64,000 nucleotides of DNA, from assembly GCA_002706985.1 (NCBI GenBank), contig PAKP01000015.1:1-64000 (forward strand). The letters run 5' to 3'. A program made the translations under genes and the position numbers. The notes beneath the pieces are model-generated. The model saw only the letters and a list, made by a program, of their open reading frames with translations, did no database searches and had not been told where the DNA came from. The stretch is from Sneathiella sp. Lineage in GTDB: Bacteria; Pseudomonadota; Alphaproteobacteria; Sneathiellales; Sneathiellaceae. Shown one piece after another: positions 1 to 8,906 of this stretch (position 1 is the stretch's first letter; every line of letters starts with the position of its first letter).

Positions 1-223
1 CCGCCTGAGGATCGGGAAATTAATCAAAAGGGGGGGGCATTGCAAGCGATTAAACCAGATTTCTGCAAAAAGTTGTTTCGAAATCGGTTCTTGTCGCCAC
101 GCTTTTCATTAGATACTATCTTGCACTGTTTTCCGGTTACAAAAACCGCTCGGTATGGTAAAGCCTTTTTGTTTCCCGCTGCCGGGTTCTTGCGCGCACA
201 GAAATAAAGAGTGTTGTATAATC
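1..223. other. Upstream non-coding region
   Basis: No convincing coding frame is seen on either strand. The stretch holds a run of eight or so G residues near position 31 and AT-rich sequence before the first gene, so it probably carries that gene's promoter. I could not pick out a clear -35/-10 pair. Confidence 0.4.
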
Positions 224-1369
224 ATGGTATTCAACCTTACCCGTCCCATTGCACTAAGCGCCGTGTTGTTCGTCGCAAGCTGCTCTTTCGTCGATGAAAC
301 ACTGCTTCCCCCTCTGACTGGAGATCCGGCGCCCGCGAAAGCGGAGAAGACGGAACTGTCCGCCGAGGATAAAGCCGCGATGGGCGTTGATCAGGCAGCA
401 TCGCAACCTGCAGCAGCCCCGGCGCCAGCCGTTACAGCGCCTGCTGGTCGATTTACACTCCCTGACGTGACCTCGGCTCCGAGCACGGGGACAGTCGTCG
501 GCCAGAGAGTTGAAACCCTGAGAGAGAACTTACGAGCCCTGCAAGCGCGCGTAAACCAGAACAGCGCGCAGTTTGAGGAAATGGAAGCCTCTACCACAGC
601 GACATCGCAGCGCTATCACGGCACCATGGCCGCCATTAACGCGCGTCTTCAGATCGGGACCACAAAGGGAAATCCCATCCTGATCGGCCAGTGGAATGAA
701 GCACAAGGCGACCTGGAAGAAATCGCAGCGGATGTATCCCGCATGAACAATCTGGCCAATTCCGTCGCCGGGGATGCCGGTGAAGTTGGATTTCTGCTCG
801 AATCGGTACAATCCGCATTTGAGCTGAGCGGTGCAATTGAGGAAGATCATCGCCAGCTGACCGTGCTTGAAGATGAAACCAGCCGGACGTCTGTGCTTAC
901 AAATCGTCTGTTGTCGCAGCTGACCAACGATATCAACCGCCAGACAGCCTATGTCGGCACTGAGCGGATGAACCTCACCAATACCTCGATTGCCATTAAA
1001 AATGGTGGCTTCCTCGGTACAAGCGCTGGAACACGGAATTATCTCGAAACAGCCAAAGCCGATACGGCAACCGGTGAGCGTCAGGCGCTCGTCATCATTC
1101 GTTTTGACCGCGAAGATGTCGCCTATGAACAGGCGCTTTATGATGCTGTTAGCCAGGCAATGCAGGAACGCCCGCAGGCAAATTTCGATATCGTCTCCAT
1201 TGCGCCGCTTCAGGGAAATCTTGCCAACAATCAGGCGACATCCGTTCGAAATGCGGAACGGGTTTTACGTTCCCTCACGGATATGGGCATGCCCGCCTCT
1301 CGGGTTAATCTCTCAAGCACATCAAATGCGAATGTGGCGTCAAACGAGGTGCATGTTTACGTTCGGTAA
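224..1369 (+). CDS. Lipoprotein with coiled coil and OmpA-like C-terminus
   Basis: The protein has 381 residues. I chose the ATG at 224 over an upstream start at 155 because it begins a lipoprotein signal peptide: a short charged start, a hydrophobic stretch and the lipobox V-A-S-C with the lipidated Cys at residue 20. After it comes an Ala/Pro-rich linker, then a long helical, probably coiled-coil middle. The last 95 or so residues look like a degenerate OmpA-type peptidoglycan-binding fold: a strand-like start, an N-A-E-R-V-L helix, P-A-S-R-V and a final V-H-V-Y-V strand. It is probably an outer-membrane-anchored envelope protein. Function is not known. It is transcribed alone and ends in a strong terminator. 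Confidence 0.75.
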   Translation: MVFNLTRPIALSAVLFVASCSFVDETLLPPLTGDPAPAKAEKTELSAEDKAAMGVDQAASQPAAAPAPAVTAPAGRFTLPDVTSAPSTGTVVGQRVETLRENLRALQARVNQNSAQFEEMEASTTATSQRYHGTMAAINARLQIGTTKGNPILIGQWNEAQGDLEEIAADVSRMNNLANSVAGDAGEVGFLLESVQSAFELSGAIEEDHRQLTVLEDETSRTSVLTNRLLSQLTNDINRQTAYVGTERMNLTNTSIAIKNGGFLGTSAGTRNYLETAKADTATGERQALVIIRFDREDVAYEQALYDAVSQAMQERPQANFDIVSIAPLQGNLANNQATSVRNAERVLRSLTDMGMPASRVNLSSTSNANVASNEVHVYVR

Positions 1370-1390
1370 AACACGCGCCATCGGACAAAT

Positions 1391-1424
1391 AAAAAGCGAC
1401 GGTATGATCCTCCGTCGCTTTTTT
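1391..1424. terminator. Bidirectional intrinsic terminator
   Basis: The arms AAAAAGCGACGG and CCGTCGCTTTTT flank a 9-base loop, with an A run on the left and a T run on the right. It lies between the convergent lipoprotein and hupE genes and can stop transcription from both. Confidence 0.85.
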
Positions 1425-1462
1425 GTTGGCGAACCGACACCGCAGCTAGGGTTCTCGTTACA

Positions 1463-2089
1463 TCAAAAAAGCATGCCTTCGACATTCTCAACAAAAAAGG
1501 CAACCCCAACACCCGCAGCAACAGCCCCGGCAATACGCGGTTTTGTCGCGGCCGCTTCAGAAGCATGCCACATCTTCTCGGCCACCAGACCAGTACCGAT
1601 GGCGACTAGATACTGAATGATTGCAAAGCCGGCCAGATAGGAAACAAGCGGGGTCGTCTCGGCGCCAATAATTGCTTCTCCGTATGCGCCGCCATGAAAA
1701 ATACCGGCAATCGCAAAAATAACCAGATAGACAGCGGTCGGGATTTTCCGGCCCGACATCACCAGTGCGCCAAGCAGAATAACCGAGCCAGTAATGATCA
1801 GTTCGGCATAGGGTAGTACCGTGCCGCTCGCAATCAAAAGGCATCCCGCCAACGTTCCGCCGATAAAGACAAGTGGAGCTGAATATTTTCCTCTCAGGAA
1901 TACAGCGGCGAGGCCGACCAGAACGATAAAGGCAAGATGGTCAATCCCGATGACGGGATGGCCCAGACCAGAGAGAAGGCCGTCCATGAAATTGCCAGGC
2001 GTCATTCCGCCCATGGGATGATGGGCCATCGCCATTCCCGGTACAGATACCACAGAAAGCCCCGTCATCACCGTTAAAAAGTTTCGCAT
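1463..2089 (-). CDS. hupE: HupE/UreJ family metal transporter
   Basis: A 208-residue membrane protein of the HupE/UreJ family, whose members import nickel or cobalt for hydrogenase, urease or cobalamin. It has a signal-like N-terminus ending A-M-A near residue 22. It then carries the family's H-x5-D-H motif (H44, D50, H51) and about six hydrophobic segments. The ATG at 2089 is preceded by GGGAGA at good spacing. No hydrogenase, urease or cobalamin gene lies nearby, so the metal cannot be told from context. A 13-bp dyad sits 30 bp upstream and may be an operator. Confidence 0.85.
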   Translation of the reverse strand: MRNFLTVMTGLSVVSVPGMAMAHHPMGGMTPGNFMDGLLSGLGHPVIGIDHLAFIVLVGLAAVFLRGKYSAPLVFIGGTLAGCLLIASGTVLPYAELIITGSVILLGALVMSGRKIPTAVYLVIFAIAGIFHGGAYGEAIIGAETTPLVSYLAGFAIIQYLVAIGTGLVAEKMWHASEAAATKPRIAGAVAAGVGVAFFVENVEGMLF

Positions 2090-2119
2090 GCCTTTCTCCC
2101 TTGATCATATTCTCGGCAT

Positions 2120-2132
2120 AATAATGGTTATT
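2120..2132. promoter_or_regulatory. Short AT-rich dyad upstream of hupE
   Basis: AATAA and TTATT flank a TGG centre about 30 bp before the hupE start. This is where a metal-responsive repressor could bind, but the match to any known operator is not established. Confidence 0.25.
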
Positions 2133-2331
2133 GTCGCAGGGTCTGTCCCGGATTTACATTGCATTTTCTCGATTTATATATCGGACTAACCTCCCGTAAA
2201 CTGGGTTTGGCGACATGATGAGGATTTTATCAGGGACCTCCCGCAGAGCCAACAGAAAGTAGATAGAGAATATTGGTCAAATCCGGAAATTAACACCCCT
2301 TCCATTATATTAAAATAATTCTAAAAATGAC

Positions 2332-2359
2332 TTGCAAATAATCGACGGTAGATTATATG
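2332..2359 (+). promoter_or_regulatory. Candidate promoter of the peroxiredoxin-glutaredoxin gene
   Basis: TTGCAA and TATATG are separated by 16 bases. The -10 element overlaps the upstream ATG at 2357, which argues that translation begins at the later ATG at 2402. Confidence 0.45.
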
Positions 2360-2401
2360 AAGGAGGTCTTCAGAATTACAGAAACATTGGAGTTGATAGA
2401 G

Positions 2402-3148
2402 ATGAAAAATATGGAAGGCCAGAAAGTCCCGAACGTCACCTTTAAGACCCGTGTCGGCGATAGCTGGCAGGATGTTACGACTGATGAGCTGTTCAAGGGC
2501 AAGAAGGTCGCCTTATTCGCTCTACCGGGAGCGTTTACGCCGACATGCTCCTCCTCACATCTGCCGCGGTACAATGAACTCGCACCGACCTTGGCGAAAT
2601 GCGGCATCGATGATGTCCTCTGCCTGTCGGTGAATGATACATTCGTCATGAACGAATGGAAAAAGAATCAGAACGCAGAGAACATTACCTTTATTCCGGA
2701 CGGTTGCGGCACGTTCTCAGAAGGAATGGGTATGCTTGTAGACAAGGAAAACCTCGGCTTTGGTAAACGGTCATGGCGCTATTCCATGATTGTAGATGAC
2801 GGCATCGTAGAGAAAATGTTCGTTGAGCCGGAGGTCGAAGGCGATCCGTTCGAGGTCTCCGATGCAGACACGATGCTCGAATATCTCGACCCGTCAGCGA
2901 AAAAGCCGCAGGCGATAACCGTTTTCACAAAGCCCGGTTGCGGTCACTGTGCAAGAGCTAAGTCCGCCCTTGATAAAGCAGGTCTCGGTTATGAGGAAAT
3001 TGTTCTTGGAACGGACGCAACCATGCGCTCCCTGCGGGCAGTATCCGGTGCCTTGACCACACCGCAGATCTTTATTGATGGCAAGAAAATCGGCGGCGCT
3101 GACGAACTGGAGAGCTATCTCGGATCCGCACAGTCAGCAGCTGCGTAA
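2402..3148 (+). CDS. Peroxiredoxin-glutaredoxin fusion (hybrid Prx5)
   Basis: A 248-residue fusion enzyme that reduces peroxides with glutathione through its own glutaredoxin domain. Residues 1-165 are a Prx5-type peroxiredoxin with P-G-A-F-T-P-T-C (peroxidatic C49). Residues 170-248 are a glutaredoxin with K-P-G-C-G-H-C (C180, C183). The usual glutaredoxin motif is C-P-[YFH]-C, so the Gly after the first Cys is unusual. The start at 2402 has GGAG nine bases upstream. An in-frame ATG at 2357 lies inside the likely -10 box. It is a single gene ending in a strong terminator, most likely serving peroxide defence in the cytoplasm. Confidence 0.92.
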   Translation: MKNMEGQKVPNVTFKTRVGDSWQDVTTDELFKGKKVALFALPGAFTPTCSSSHLPRYNELAPTLAKCGIDDVLCLSVNDTFVMNEWKKNQNAENITFIPDGCGTFSEGMGMLVDKENLGFGKRSWRYSMIVDDGIVEKMFVEPEVEGDPFEVSDADTMLEYLDPSAKKPQAITVFTKPGCGHCARAKSALDKAGLGYEEIVLGTDATMRSLRAVSGALTTPQIFIDGKKIGGADELESYLGSAQSAAA

Positions 3149-3198
3149 TTAACCTAATACCGCGAAGAAGGTTTTTTGCTTGCCTTCTTCAAAAAAGA

Positions 3199-3230
3199 AA
3201 CCCGCTGGTATGAGCCAGCGGGTTTTTTTT
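3199..3230. terminator. Intrinsic terminator after the Prx-Grx gene
   Basis: AACCCGCTGG and CCAGCGGGTT form a 10-bp stem with a 6-base loop, followed by eight T. A second hairpin (GAAGAAGG and CCTTCTTC, 3163-3190) lies just before it. It also serves the convergent binding-protein gene. Confidence 0.88.
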
Positions 3231-3246
3231 AATCATGAAGCGAAAA

Positions 3247-4725
3247 TTACTCGCTCCAGGACATCCGCGCGACATCCGTTGCGAAAAGCGGCAAGTCTTC
3301 CCAGACGCCATTCAGTCCCTTGCGAACAACATAAATCCGCGGGAACTGGAAAAGATATCCATTGACCGCATCCTCTGCGAGGATCTTTTGCGCCGTCTGC
3401 AACAGCTCAGTCCGTTCTGCTGGCGTTGCCGCAGATTCAGCCGCCGCTACGACCTCATTAAACTTCTCATTATTGTAATTGAAGTAATAATTTTCACGGG
3501 CGTAAATGCCGATATCCATGGGTTCAACATGAGCCACGATCGAGAGATCATAGTTTTTCTTCTTGTAAACCTCATCCAGCCATTTTGGCCAATCGACATT
3601 CTCGATATTGATCTTGAAGCCCGCTTTCTCAAGCTGCGAGGCTACAATCTGACCGCCTTGGCGTGCATAGTTATCGACCGGAGGCAGCTTCAATGACAAC
3701 TCAAGCCCATCCGGATAGCCCGCTTCCGCCAGCAGTTTTTTCGACAGTTCCGGATCATAGGGATAGGTATTCGTCAGATCGACGTAATCTGGATGATGGG
3801 GCGCGAAATGCGAACCGATGGGTGTCCCGTAACCGAACATGGCGCCGTCAATAATTTCCTGCCGGTTGATCGCATGCGCAATTGCCTGACGTACTTTCAA
3901 CTTTGAAAGAGCTTCATTGGCATTGTTCGTGCTCAGGATAACCTCACCATTGGTATTACCGACAATGATATTGAAATCCTCTTTGAGGGAGTCACTGGAA
4001 AGAAGCTCCGTCGGGACATCCGTTGCATCGACATCGCCGGAAAGCAATGCGGCAAGACGCGCAGTCCCATCGCCGATGAAGCGGATAGTAACATTCTTGA
4101 TGGCAATGCTGTCCTTATCCCGATAGGTATCGGCAGCAGAGAGCTTTAGGCTATCGCCCTTCGTCCAGCTATCCAGTTTATACGGGCCGGTCCCAACAGG
4201 CTGGGTGGCGTTCGTTGCATCCGATGCCGGGTCGACGATAACAGCCGTTGATTCGCCGAGTTGCTCCAACAAGTCGGGACGCCGTTCCTTCAGCTTGATA
4301 ACAATGGTATTGGCATCAGGCGTTTCGATGCTTTCCATGACTTCAAAACGGTCTTTCCGCTTGTTCTGGCTGTCTTCTGCAGCATTGGCCTCGAAAGTAT
4401 ATTTGACATCAGAGCTGTCAAAATCGGCGCCATCGTGAAATTTCACATCTTCAAGCAGTTTGAACGTGTATGTCAGACCGTCATCACTGATTGTCCAGCT
4501 CTCTGCTAGAGCTGGTTGCACCGCGCCAGACTCATCAATACGTGTCAGGCCTTCATAAACATTATAAAGGGTCGTAAGCGAAATAGCCGCTGCAGCACCG
4601 GTCCTCGGGTCCAGCCCTGGCGGTTCCAGCCGCTGGGCGAAAGTTACGCTGTCTTTCGCCGCCAAAGCCATTGTCGGGGCCAAAATGGCGCCGGCAAGGG
4701 CTGTAGCAATAATTAATCTCTTCAT
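3247..4725 (-). CDS. ABC transporter peptide-binding protein (SBP_bac_5)
   Basis: A 492-residue periplasmic solute-binding protein of the OppA/DppA family. It has a clear Sec signal peptide (M-K-R start, A-L-A cleavage near residue 22), then the family opening with L-E-P-P-G-L-D-P, and a body of the expected length. The ATG has GGGAGC eight bases upstream. It lies 31 bp after the P1-type aminohydrolase gene on the same strand, so the two are probably co-transcribed and act on the same amide or peptide. No permease or ATPase gene is adjacent, so it must use a transporter encoded elsewhere. Confidence 0.87.
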   Translation of the reverse strand: MKRLIIATALAGAILAPTMALAAKDSVTFAQRLEPPGLDPRTGAAAAISLTTLYNVYEGLTRIDESGAVQPALAESWTISDDGLTYTFKLLEDVKFHDGADFDSSDVKYTFEANAAEDSQNKRKDRFEVMESIETPDANTIVIKLKERRPDLLEQLGESTAVIVDPASDATNATQPVGTGPYKLDSWTKGDSLKLSAADTYRDKDSIAIKNVTIRFIGDGTARLAALLSGDVDATDVPTELLSSDSLKEDFNIIVGNTNGEVILSTNNANEALSKLKVRQAIAHAINRQEIIDGAMFGYGTPIGSHFAPHHPDYVDLTNTYPYDPELSKKLLAEAGYPDGLELSLKLPPVDNYARQGGQIVASQLEKAGFKINIENVDWPKWLDEVYKKKNYDLSIVAHVEPMDIGIYARENYYFNYNNEKFNEVVAAAESAATPAERTELLQTAQKILAEDAVNGYLFQFPRIYVVRKGLNGVWEDLPLFATDVARMSWSE

Positions 4726-4756
4726 TTGATTTGCTCCCTAGTAAAAAAGCTAAATA

Positions 4757-5743
4757 CTACGACAAATAACCCGGTATCCCGCCTAAACTTGTGGCGTTGT
4801 AGACGGCCCGGGCAATGGACCTTGCGACACAATCCGAAGCCATCGCACCTATCCTGGCCACACCCATCGGCCTGGCACCCGACAGCTCTTTCTTTTCCGT
4901 CGATAATGCGAAAATACTATCGCCGTCGAATGGGGTATGTACAGGCCTAATTGCACGCGCCAGACCATCATGCGCCATGATGGCGACGCGACGTGCTTCC
5001 GATTTTGTAAGCGTGACGTTCGTTGCGACAACACCAATGGTAGTATTCTCCGCAAGGCGCGACTCCATCGGCATATCGAGAGAAATGCCCGAGGTCAATT
5101 CAGGCGGGCCAAGCCCGCCAAATTCCTTATTCTGTTCAAGGGCCCATGCCCAGAAATGACGCGTTCCCGGCATGACAACGCTACCGACCGGATTAACGGC
5201 GAAAACAGCGCCTACCTGTATGCCATCGTCACTTAGCAGCGACGCGCTTCCAAGGCCGCCTTTCATACGGCCGGCCGCGGCACCATATCCGGCCCCGATA
5301 TTTCCAAGCAGGAAGTCTTCCCCCACATTTTCGGCCGCGGCCATTCCAAGGCTGCGATAGGGCGGCATATCTCCCCAACCCTTGTCTCCCGCATTCGCAA
5401 GATCAAAAAGAATGGCTGAAGGAATGATGGGAACATGTGTCCCTCTGACATCGAATCCACGCCCCTGCTTCGCGAGTGCCATAATGGCGCCGGAGGCTGC
5501 CTCCAGCCCATAGACTGACCCTCCGCTCAGGACAATCGCATCCACCCTTTCAACCAGGCAGTCCGGATTTAAAACCTCGGTCTCCCGAGTGCCCGGACCA
5601 CCACCGCGAACATCAACCCCGGCAACCGCCGCCTGATCGGGAACAATCGCCGTTACGCCGGTCATGGCCTCTGCATCCTCGGCATTGCCTATTTTTATAC
5701 CGTCGACATCTGTGATAAGATTTCTGGTGCCGGGTTTGTTCAT
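4757..5743 (-). CDS. P1/S58 family N-terminal nucleophile aminohydrolase (DmpA/NylC-like)
   Basis: A 328-residue enzyme of the P1 family (DmpA, BapA, NylC), which is made as a proenzyme and cuts itself to expose a catalytic Ser or Thr. The motif E-N-T-T-I-G-V-V-A-T-N matches the NylC-type cleavage region, giving predicted cleavage between N233 and T234 with T234 as nucleophile. Such enzymes hydrolyse N-terminal amino acids from peptides, amino-acid amides or cyclic amide oligomers. No signal peptide is seen. The ATG at 5743 is preferred over a TTG three codons upstream. It sits directly before the peptide-binding protein gene and is divergent from gamma-glutamyltransferase. Confidence 0.85.
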   Translation of the reverse strand: MNKPGTRNLITDVDGIKIGNAEDAEAMTGVTAIVPDQAAVAGVDVRGGGPGTRETEVLNPDCLVERVDAIVLSGGSVYGLEAASGAIMALAKQGRGFDVRGTHVPIIPSAILFDLANAGDKGWGDMPPYRSLGMAAAENVGEDFLLGNIGAGYGAAAGRMKGGLGSASLLSDDGIQVGAVFAVNPVGSVVMPGTRHFWAWALEQNKEFGGLGPPELTSGISLDMPMESRLAENTTIGVVATNVTLTKSEARRVAIMAHDGLARAIRPVHTPFDGDSIFALSTEKKELSGARPMGVARIGAMASDCVARSIARAVYNATSLGGIPGYLS

Positions 5744-5846
5744 ATGTACCAACTTTTGTTTTTACTTACACAACGTTAGCCTTGGCCATGGCGAGGGTCA
5801 ACTGATCTTCGCGCCCCATCCGGCGTCAATAAAGAAAGCCTGAAAC

Positions 5847-7562
5847 ATGCTCACTGCCCTGCCCTTCCTGAACCGGTCATACCTTCCCGTTCTGCTGACG
5901 ATCCTGACATTCCTTTACCACGGCGGACCGGCCCGGGCGCAGCAAGACGCAAAGTTCATGATTTCCGCAGCAAACCCGCTGGCTGCGGAAGCGGGACGCG
6001 ACATGCTTGCCCGGGGTGGCAGCGCAATTGACGCAGCCATTGCAACGCAGATGGTGCTGACACTGGTCGAGCCGCAGTCCTCCGGTATCGGCGGCGGGGC
6101 GTTCCTGCTGTATTTTGACAACGGGACGAAGCTACTCGAAACCTATGATGGCCGGGAAACGGCCCCTGCCGCGATAAAAGAAACTCATTTCCTGAAGGCC
6201 GATGGCAACAAGAAAGATTTCTATGAAGCCGTTGTCGGCGGCGGATCGGTGGGTGTCCCGGGTGTCATCGCGATGATGGCAAAGGCCCACAAGGATCATG
6301 GTATCTTGCCGTGGAAGGATCTTTTTACGCCTGCCATTACGCATGCGACAGAGGGATTCCTGATTTCGCCACGCCTCCATTATCTTCTGGATCGCGACAA
6401 ATATTTGAAAACCAAATCCGTCGCTGCGGCCTACTTTTACGAAGCCGACGGATCGGCAAAAGCAACCGGGGCCCGGCTTAGAAACCCGGCTTTGGCAAAA
6501 ACATTGATGCGCATCGCGAATGAAGGACCGGGCGCATTCTACGAAGGAGCGCTTGCTGAGGAAATTGTCCAAACGGTACGCAGTGATAATGAGAACCCCG
6601 GCGTCATGTCTATCTCGGATATGGCAAATTATAAGGCGATCAAGCGGGAACCGGTGTGTGCCCCTTACCGATCACATAGAGTGTGCGGGATGGGTCCGCC
6701 CACCTCAGGCGGCATCACGCTATTGCAAACATTGCGAATACTGGAGAACTGGGATGTTCCTACACTTAAACCGGGAAGTGCCGAGGCGATTGACCTCATC
6801 TCGCAGGCAAGTGCGCTTGCCTTCGCAGACCGGGGGAAATATCTCGCGGACGGAGACTTTATTGATATTCCAATCAATGGCTTATTAAGTCCTGAATATA
6901 CGCAGAGCCGGTCGAATCTTATCATACAACGCGAATCACAGTTGCCATTCGAGCCCGGCACACCGCAGCAGAAGCAGGGATCGCTCGGCCTTGATAATGC
7001 CATCGAACTTCCATCGACCAGCCATTTCAGCATTCTGGACAGTGCCGGGAATGCGGTATCGATGACCACGTCGGTTGAAAATGTATTCGGGTCCCGGTTG
7101 ATGGTTGGCGGCTTTATCCTCAATAACCAGCTGACAGACTTTTCCTTTAGCCCGGAAACAGAGGACGGCCCGGTTGCCAATCGCGCTCAACCGAACAAGC
7201 GCCCCCGCAGTTCCATGTCGCCCACAATGGTGTTCGATGCAGAGGGCAATTTAAAGATGGTGATTGGCTCGCCCGGTGGCAGCCGGATCATCGGCTATGT
7301 TCTGAAAACGGTGATCGCCGCGCTTGACTGGAATATGGGAATGCAGGAGGCAATTGATTTTCCGCATTTCGTCAACCGGAACGGAGCCCTTGATCTTGAA
7401 GCGGATACAGCAATTGCGGATCATCAGGAAACACTGGAGGAAATGGGATACAAGGTGAATGTCCGCAGTCTCAACAGCGGCCTGCATGGCATCCTGATGA
7501 CACCGGAAGGTATTGAGGGAGGCGCAGACCCCCGGCGGGAAGGTGTTGTTCTTTCACAATAA
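5847..7562 (+). CDS. ggt: Gamma-glutamyltransferase
   Basis: A 571-residue periplasmic enzyme that cleaves the gamma-glutamyl bond of glutathione and related peptides. A signal peptide ends near A-R-A at residue 31. The proenzyme splits before T391 in the motif P-S-T-S-H-F, giving large and small subunits. S-M-T-T-S-V-E and the later G-S-P-G-G-S motif are also present. Length fits the family. It is divergent from the P1-type aminohydrolase/peptide-binding pair across about 100 bp, forming a small peptide-catabolism cluster. Confidence 0.93.
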   Translation: MLTALPFLNRSYLPVLLTILTFLYHGGPARAQQDAKFMISAANPLAAEAGRDMLARGGSAIDAAIATQMVLTLVEPQSSGIGGGAFLLYFDNGTKLLETYDGRETAPAAIKETHFLKADGNKKDFYEAVVGGGSVGVPGVIAMMAKAHKDHGILPWKDLFTPAITHATEGFLISPRLHYLLDRDKYLKTKSVAAAYFYEADGSAKATGARLRNPALAKTLMRIANEGPGAFYEGALAEEIVQTVRSDNENPGVMSISDMANYKAIKREPVCAPYRSHRVCGMGPPTSGGITLLQTLRILENWDVPTLKPGSAEAIDLISQASALAFADRGKYLADGDFIDIPINGLLSPEYTQSRSNLIIQRESQLPFEPGTPQQKQGSLGLDNAIELPSTSHFSILDSAGNAVSMTTSVENVFGSRLMVGGFILNNQLTDFSFSPETEDGPVANRAQPNKRPRSSMSPTMVFDAEGNLKMVIGSPGGSRIIGYVLKTVIAALDWNMGMQEAIDFPHFVNRNGALDLEADTAIADHQETLEEMGYKVNVRSLNSGLHGILMTPEGIEGGADPRREGVVLSQ

Positions 7563-7579
7563 GCACCTGGTCAGCAACC

Positions 7580-8353
7580 TCAACCCTCAGGTAATTGCAC
7601 GACAATGAAAAGCCGGGAAAACGGATACAGGGTCGATCCATCCCGGCGGACCGGATATGCCTCCAGCAGACGCTCGGCATACTGACTTTCGAAGGCATCA
7701 ACATCGTCCCCGTCAAGCGCGGCAAGAAATGGCCTCAAAGCCGTACCACGTGTCCATTCAAGGACCGCGTCCTTGCCATTGAGTACCTGAAAATAGGTTG
7801 TCTCCCAGATATTGATTTTTTCAACCAGCGGCGAAAGCAGATCGAAATACCAGTTGATATTATGAACCGGCGCAGGGCGGACGAGAGAGCCCAACCGATC
7901 AATCCATTCCGCAGACTGCGCTATGTCGTATAGTGTTTCATGGGACGGGGCAGAAAAATTATTCGGCATCTGGACCGCCATAATGCCGCCCGGACGGAGC
8001 TGCTTCAGAAGTTTTGGAAACAGCTTTTCATGATCATCCAGCCAATGCAGCGCCGCATTGCTGAAAATCAGGTTTCCCTTACTTGTGGGCGCGAAGTCAG
8101 CGATATCCCCAGTCTTCCACTCAATGGAGGGGTGGTCTCGTTTTGCCTTGGCGAGCATATCCTCTGAATTGTCGATACCGATGACAACTGCCTCATTCCA
8201 ATGCTGCGACAGGATCGCCGTGACATTGCCGGTGCCACATCCCAAATCATAAATCACAGATGGTGCGTGCAATGGAACCTGAGACAGAAGGTCAATGGCC
8301 GGACGCAACCGGTGATCGGTAAAAAGAGAATATTGTTCAGGATTCCATGTCAT
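7580..8353 (-). CDS. tam: Trans-aconitate 2-methyltransferase
   Basis: A 257-residue cytoplasmic SAM-dependent methyltransferase. It opens with W-N-P-E-Q-Y, followed by the SAM-binding motif D-L-G-C-G-T-G-N, G-I-D-N-S, and the family-typical F-S-N-A-A-L-H-W-L and A-V-Q-M-P-N-N. The pattern follows E. coli Tam closely along its whole length, including L-R-P-F-L and the ending S-R-L-F-I-V-V. It methylates trans-aconitate, an inhibitor of aconitase. It is convergent with ggt, with only 17 bases between the stops and no obvious terminator. Confidence 0.88.
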   Translation of the reverse strand: MTWNPEQYSLFTDHRLRPAIDLLSQVPLHAPSVIYDLGCGTGNVTAILSQHWNEAVVIGIDNSEDMLAKAKRDHPSIEWKTGDIADFAPTSKGNLIFSNAALHWLDDHEKLFPKLLKQLRPGGIMAVQMPNNFSAPSHETLYDIAQSAEWIDRLGSLVRPAPVHNINWYFDLLSPLVEKINIWETTYFQVLNGKDAVLEWTRGTALRPFLAALDGDDVDAFESQYAERLLEAYPVRRDGSTLYPFSRLFIVVQLPEG

Positions 8354-8448
8354 AGCCAGCCTTGCCTCCCTACCAGGTTATCATGACAAGGTAGCAACTT
8401 TATCCGGTAAATAAACAGGCCATTTTGAGAAACCCGGATAAGGGCGGG

Positions 8449-8826
8449 CTATTCCTTAATCGTCGGGTCTGTCTTGGCGGATTGAACAAGAGCCTCACCA
8501 ATCGTCGCATTGGGATTCCCGATTGACGAGGCCAGGGCCGGTACCTTTCTGACACGCAGGGAGCGTTCCGTGTTGTAGGGATTTTCCTCTGCATAGCAAT
8601 TCACAGAACCAAGCGTTCTGTAGCAGTACACCTCGGGCTGCACGTGAACTTCCTGTTCGGTCATGCAAAAATCATTTCCGCTTGAAAGATTGGTGAAGGA
8701 GCAGGACTCGCCGAACAAGCCGGCGACCTTTTTATCGACTTTCTTGAACACATCACTGGAACAGCCGCCCATCACAAGGGCAGCCCCAAAGAGAAGGCTC
8801 ATCGTCAAACACCGCATTTCCCGCAT
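8449..8826 (-). CDS. Small Cys-containing lipoprotein, unknown function
   Basis: A protein of about 125 residues with a lipoprotein signal peptide ending in the lipobox V-M-G-G-C. The mature part has four more Cys (S-C-S-F, D-F-C-M, Y-C-Y, N-C-Y), which may form disulfides in the periplasm. The start at 8826 is chosen because AGGA lies seven bases upstream. ATG codons three before and three after are possible. It lies downstream of the histidine kinase on the same strand after an 80-bp gap. I do not recognise a named family. Confidence 0.65.
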   Translation of the reverse strand: MREMRCLTMSLLFGAALVMGGCSSDVFKKVDKKVAGLFGESCSFTNLSSGNDFCMTEQEVHVQPEVYCYRTLGSVNCYAEENPYNTERSLRVRKVPALASSIGNPNATIGEALVQSAKTDPTIKE

Positions 8827-8906
8827 GCAGATCATCCTGATTTACTGTCACCCCGAACGGATGGATTACCGGGATGAAAAGTAACGGATGGACAGTTTAA
8901 ATAGCG

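Noticed and set aside
2100..2260. Cobalamin riboswitch upstream of hupE
   Set aside because: HupE genes can be under such control, but the conserved B12-box core was not found on the minus strand.
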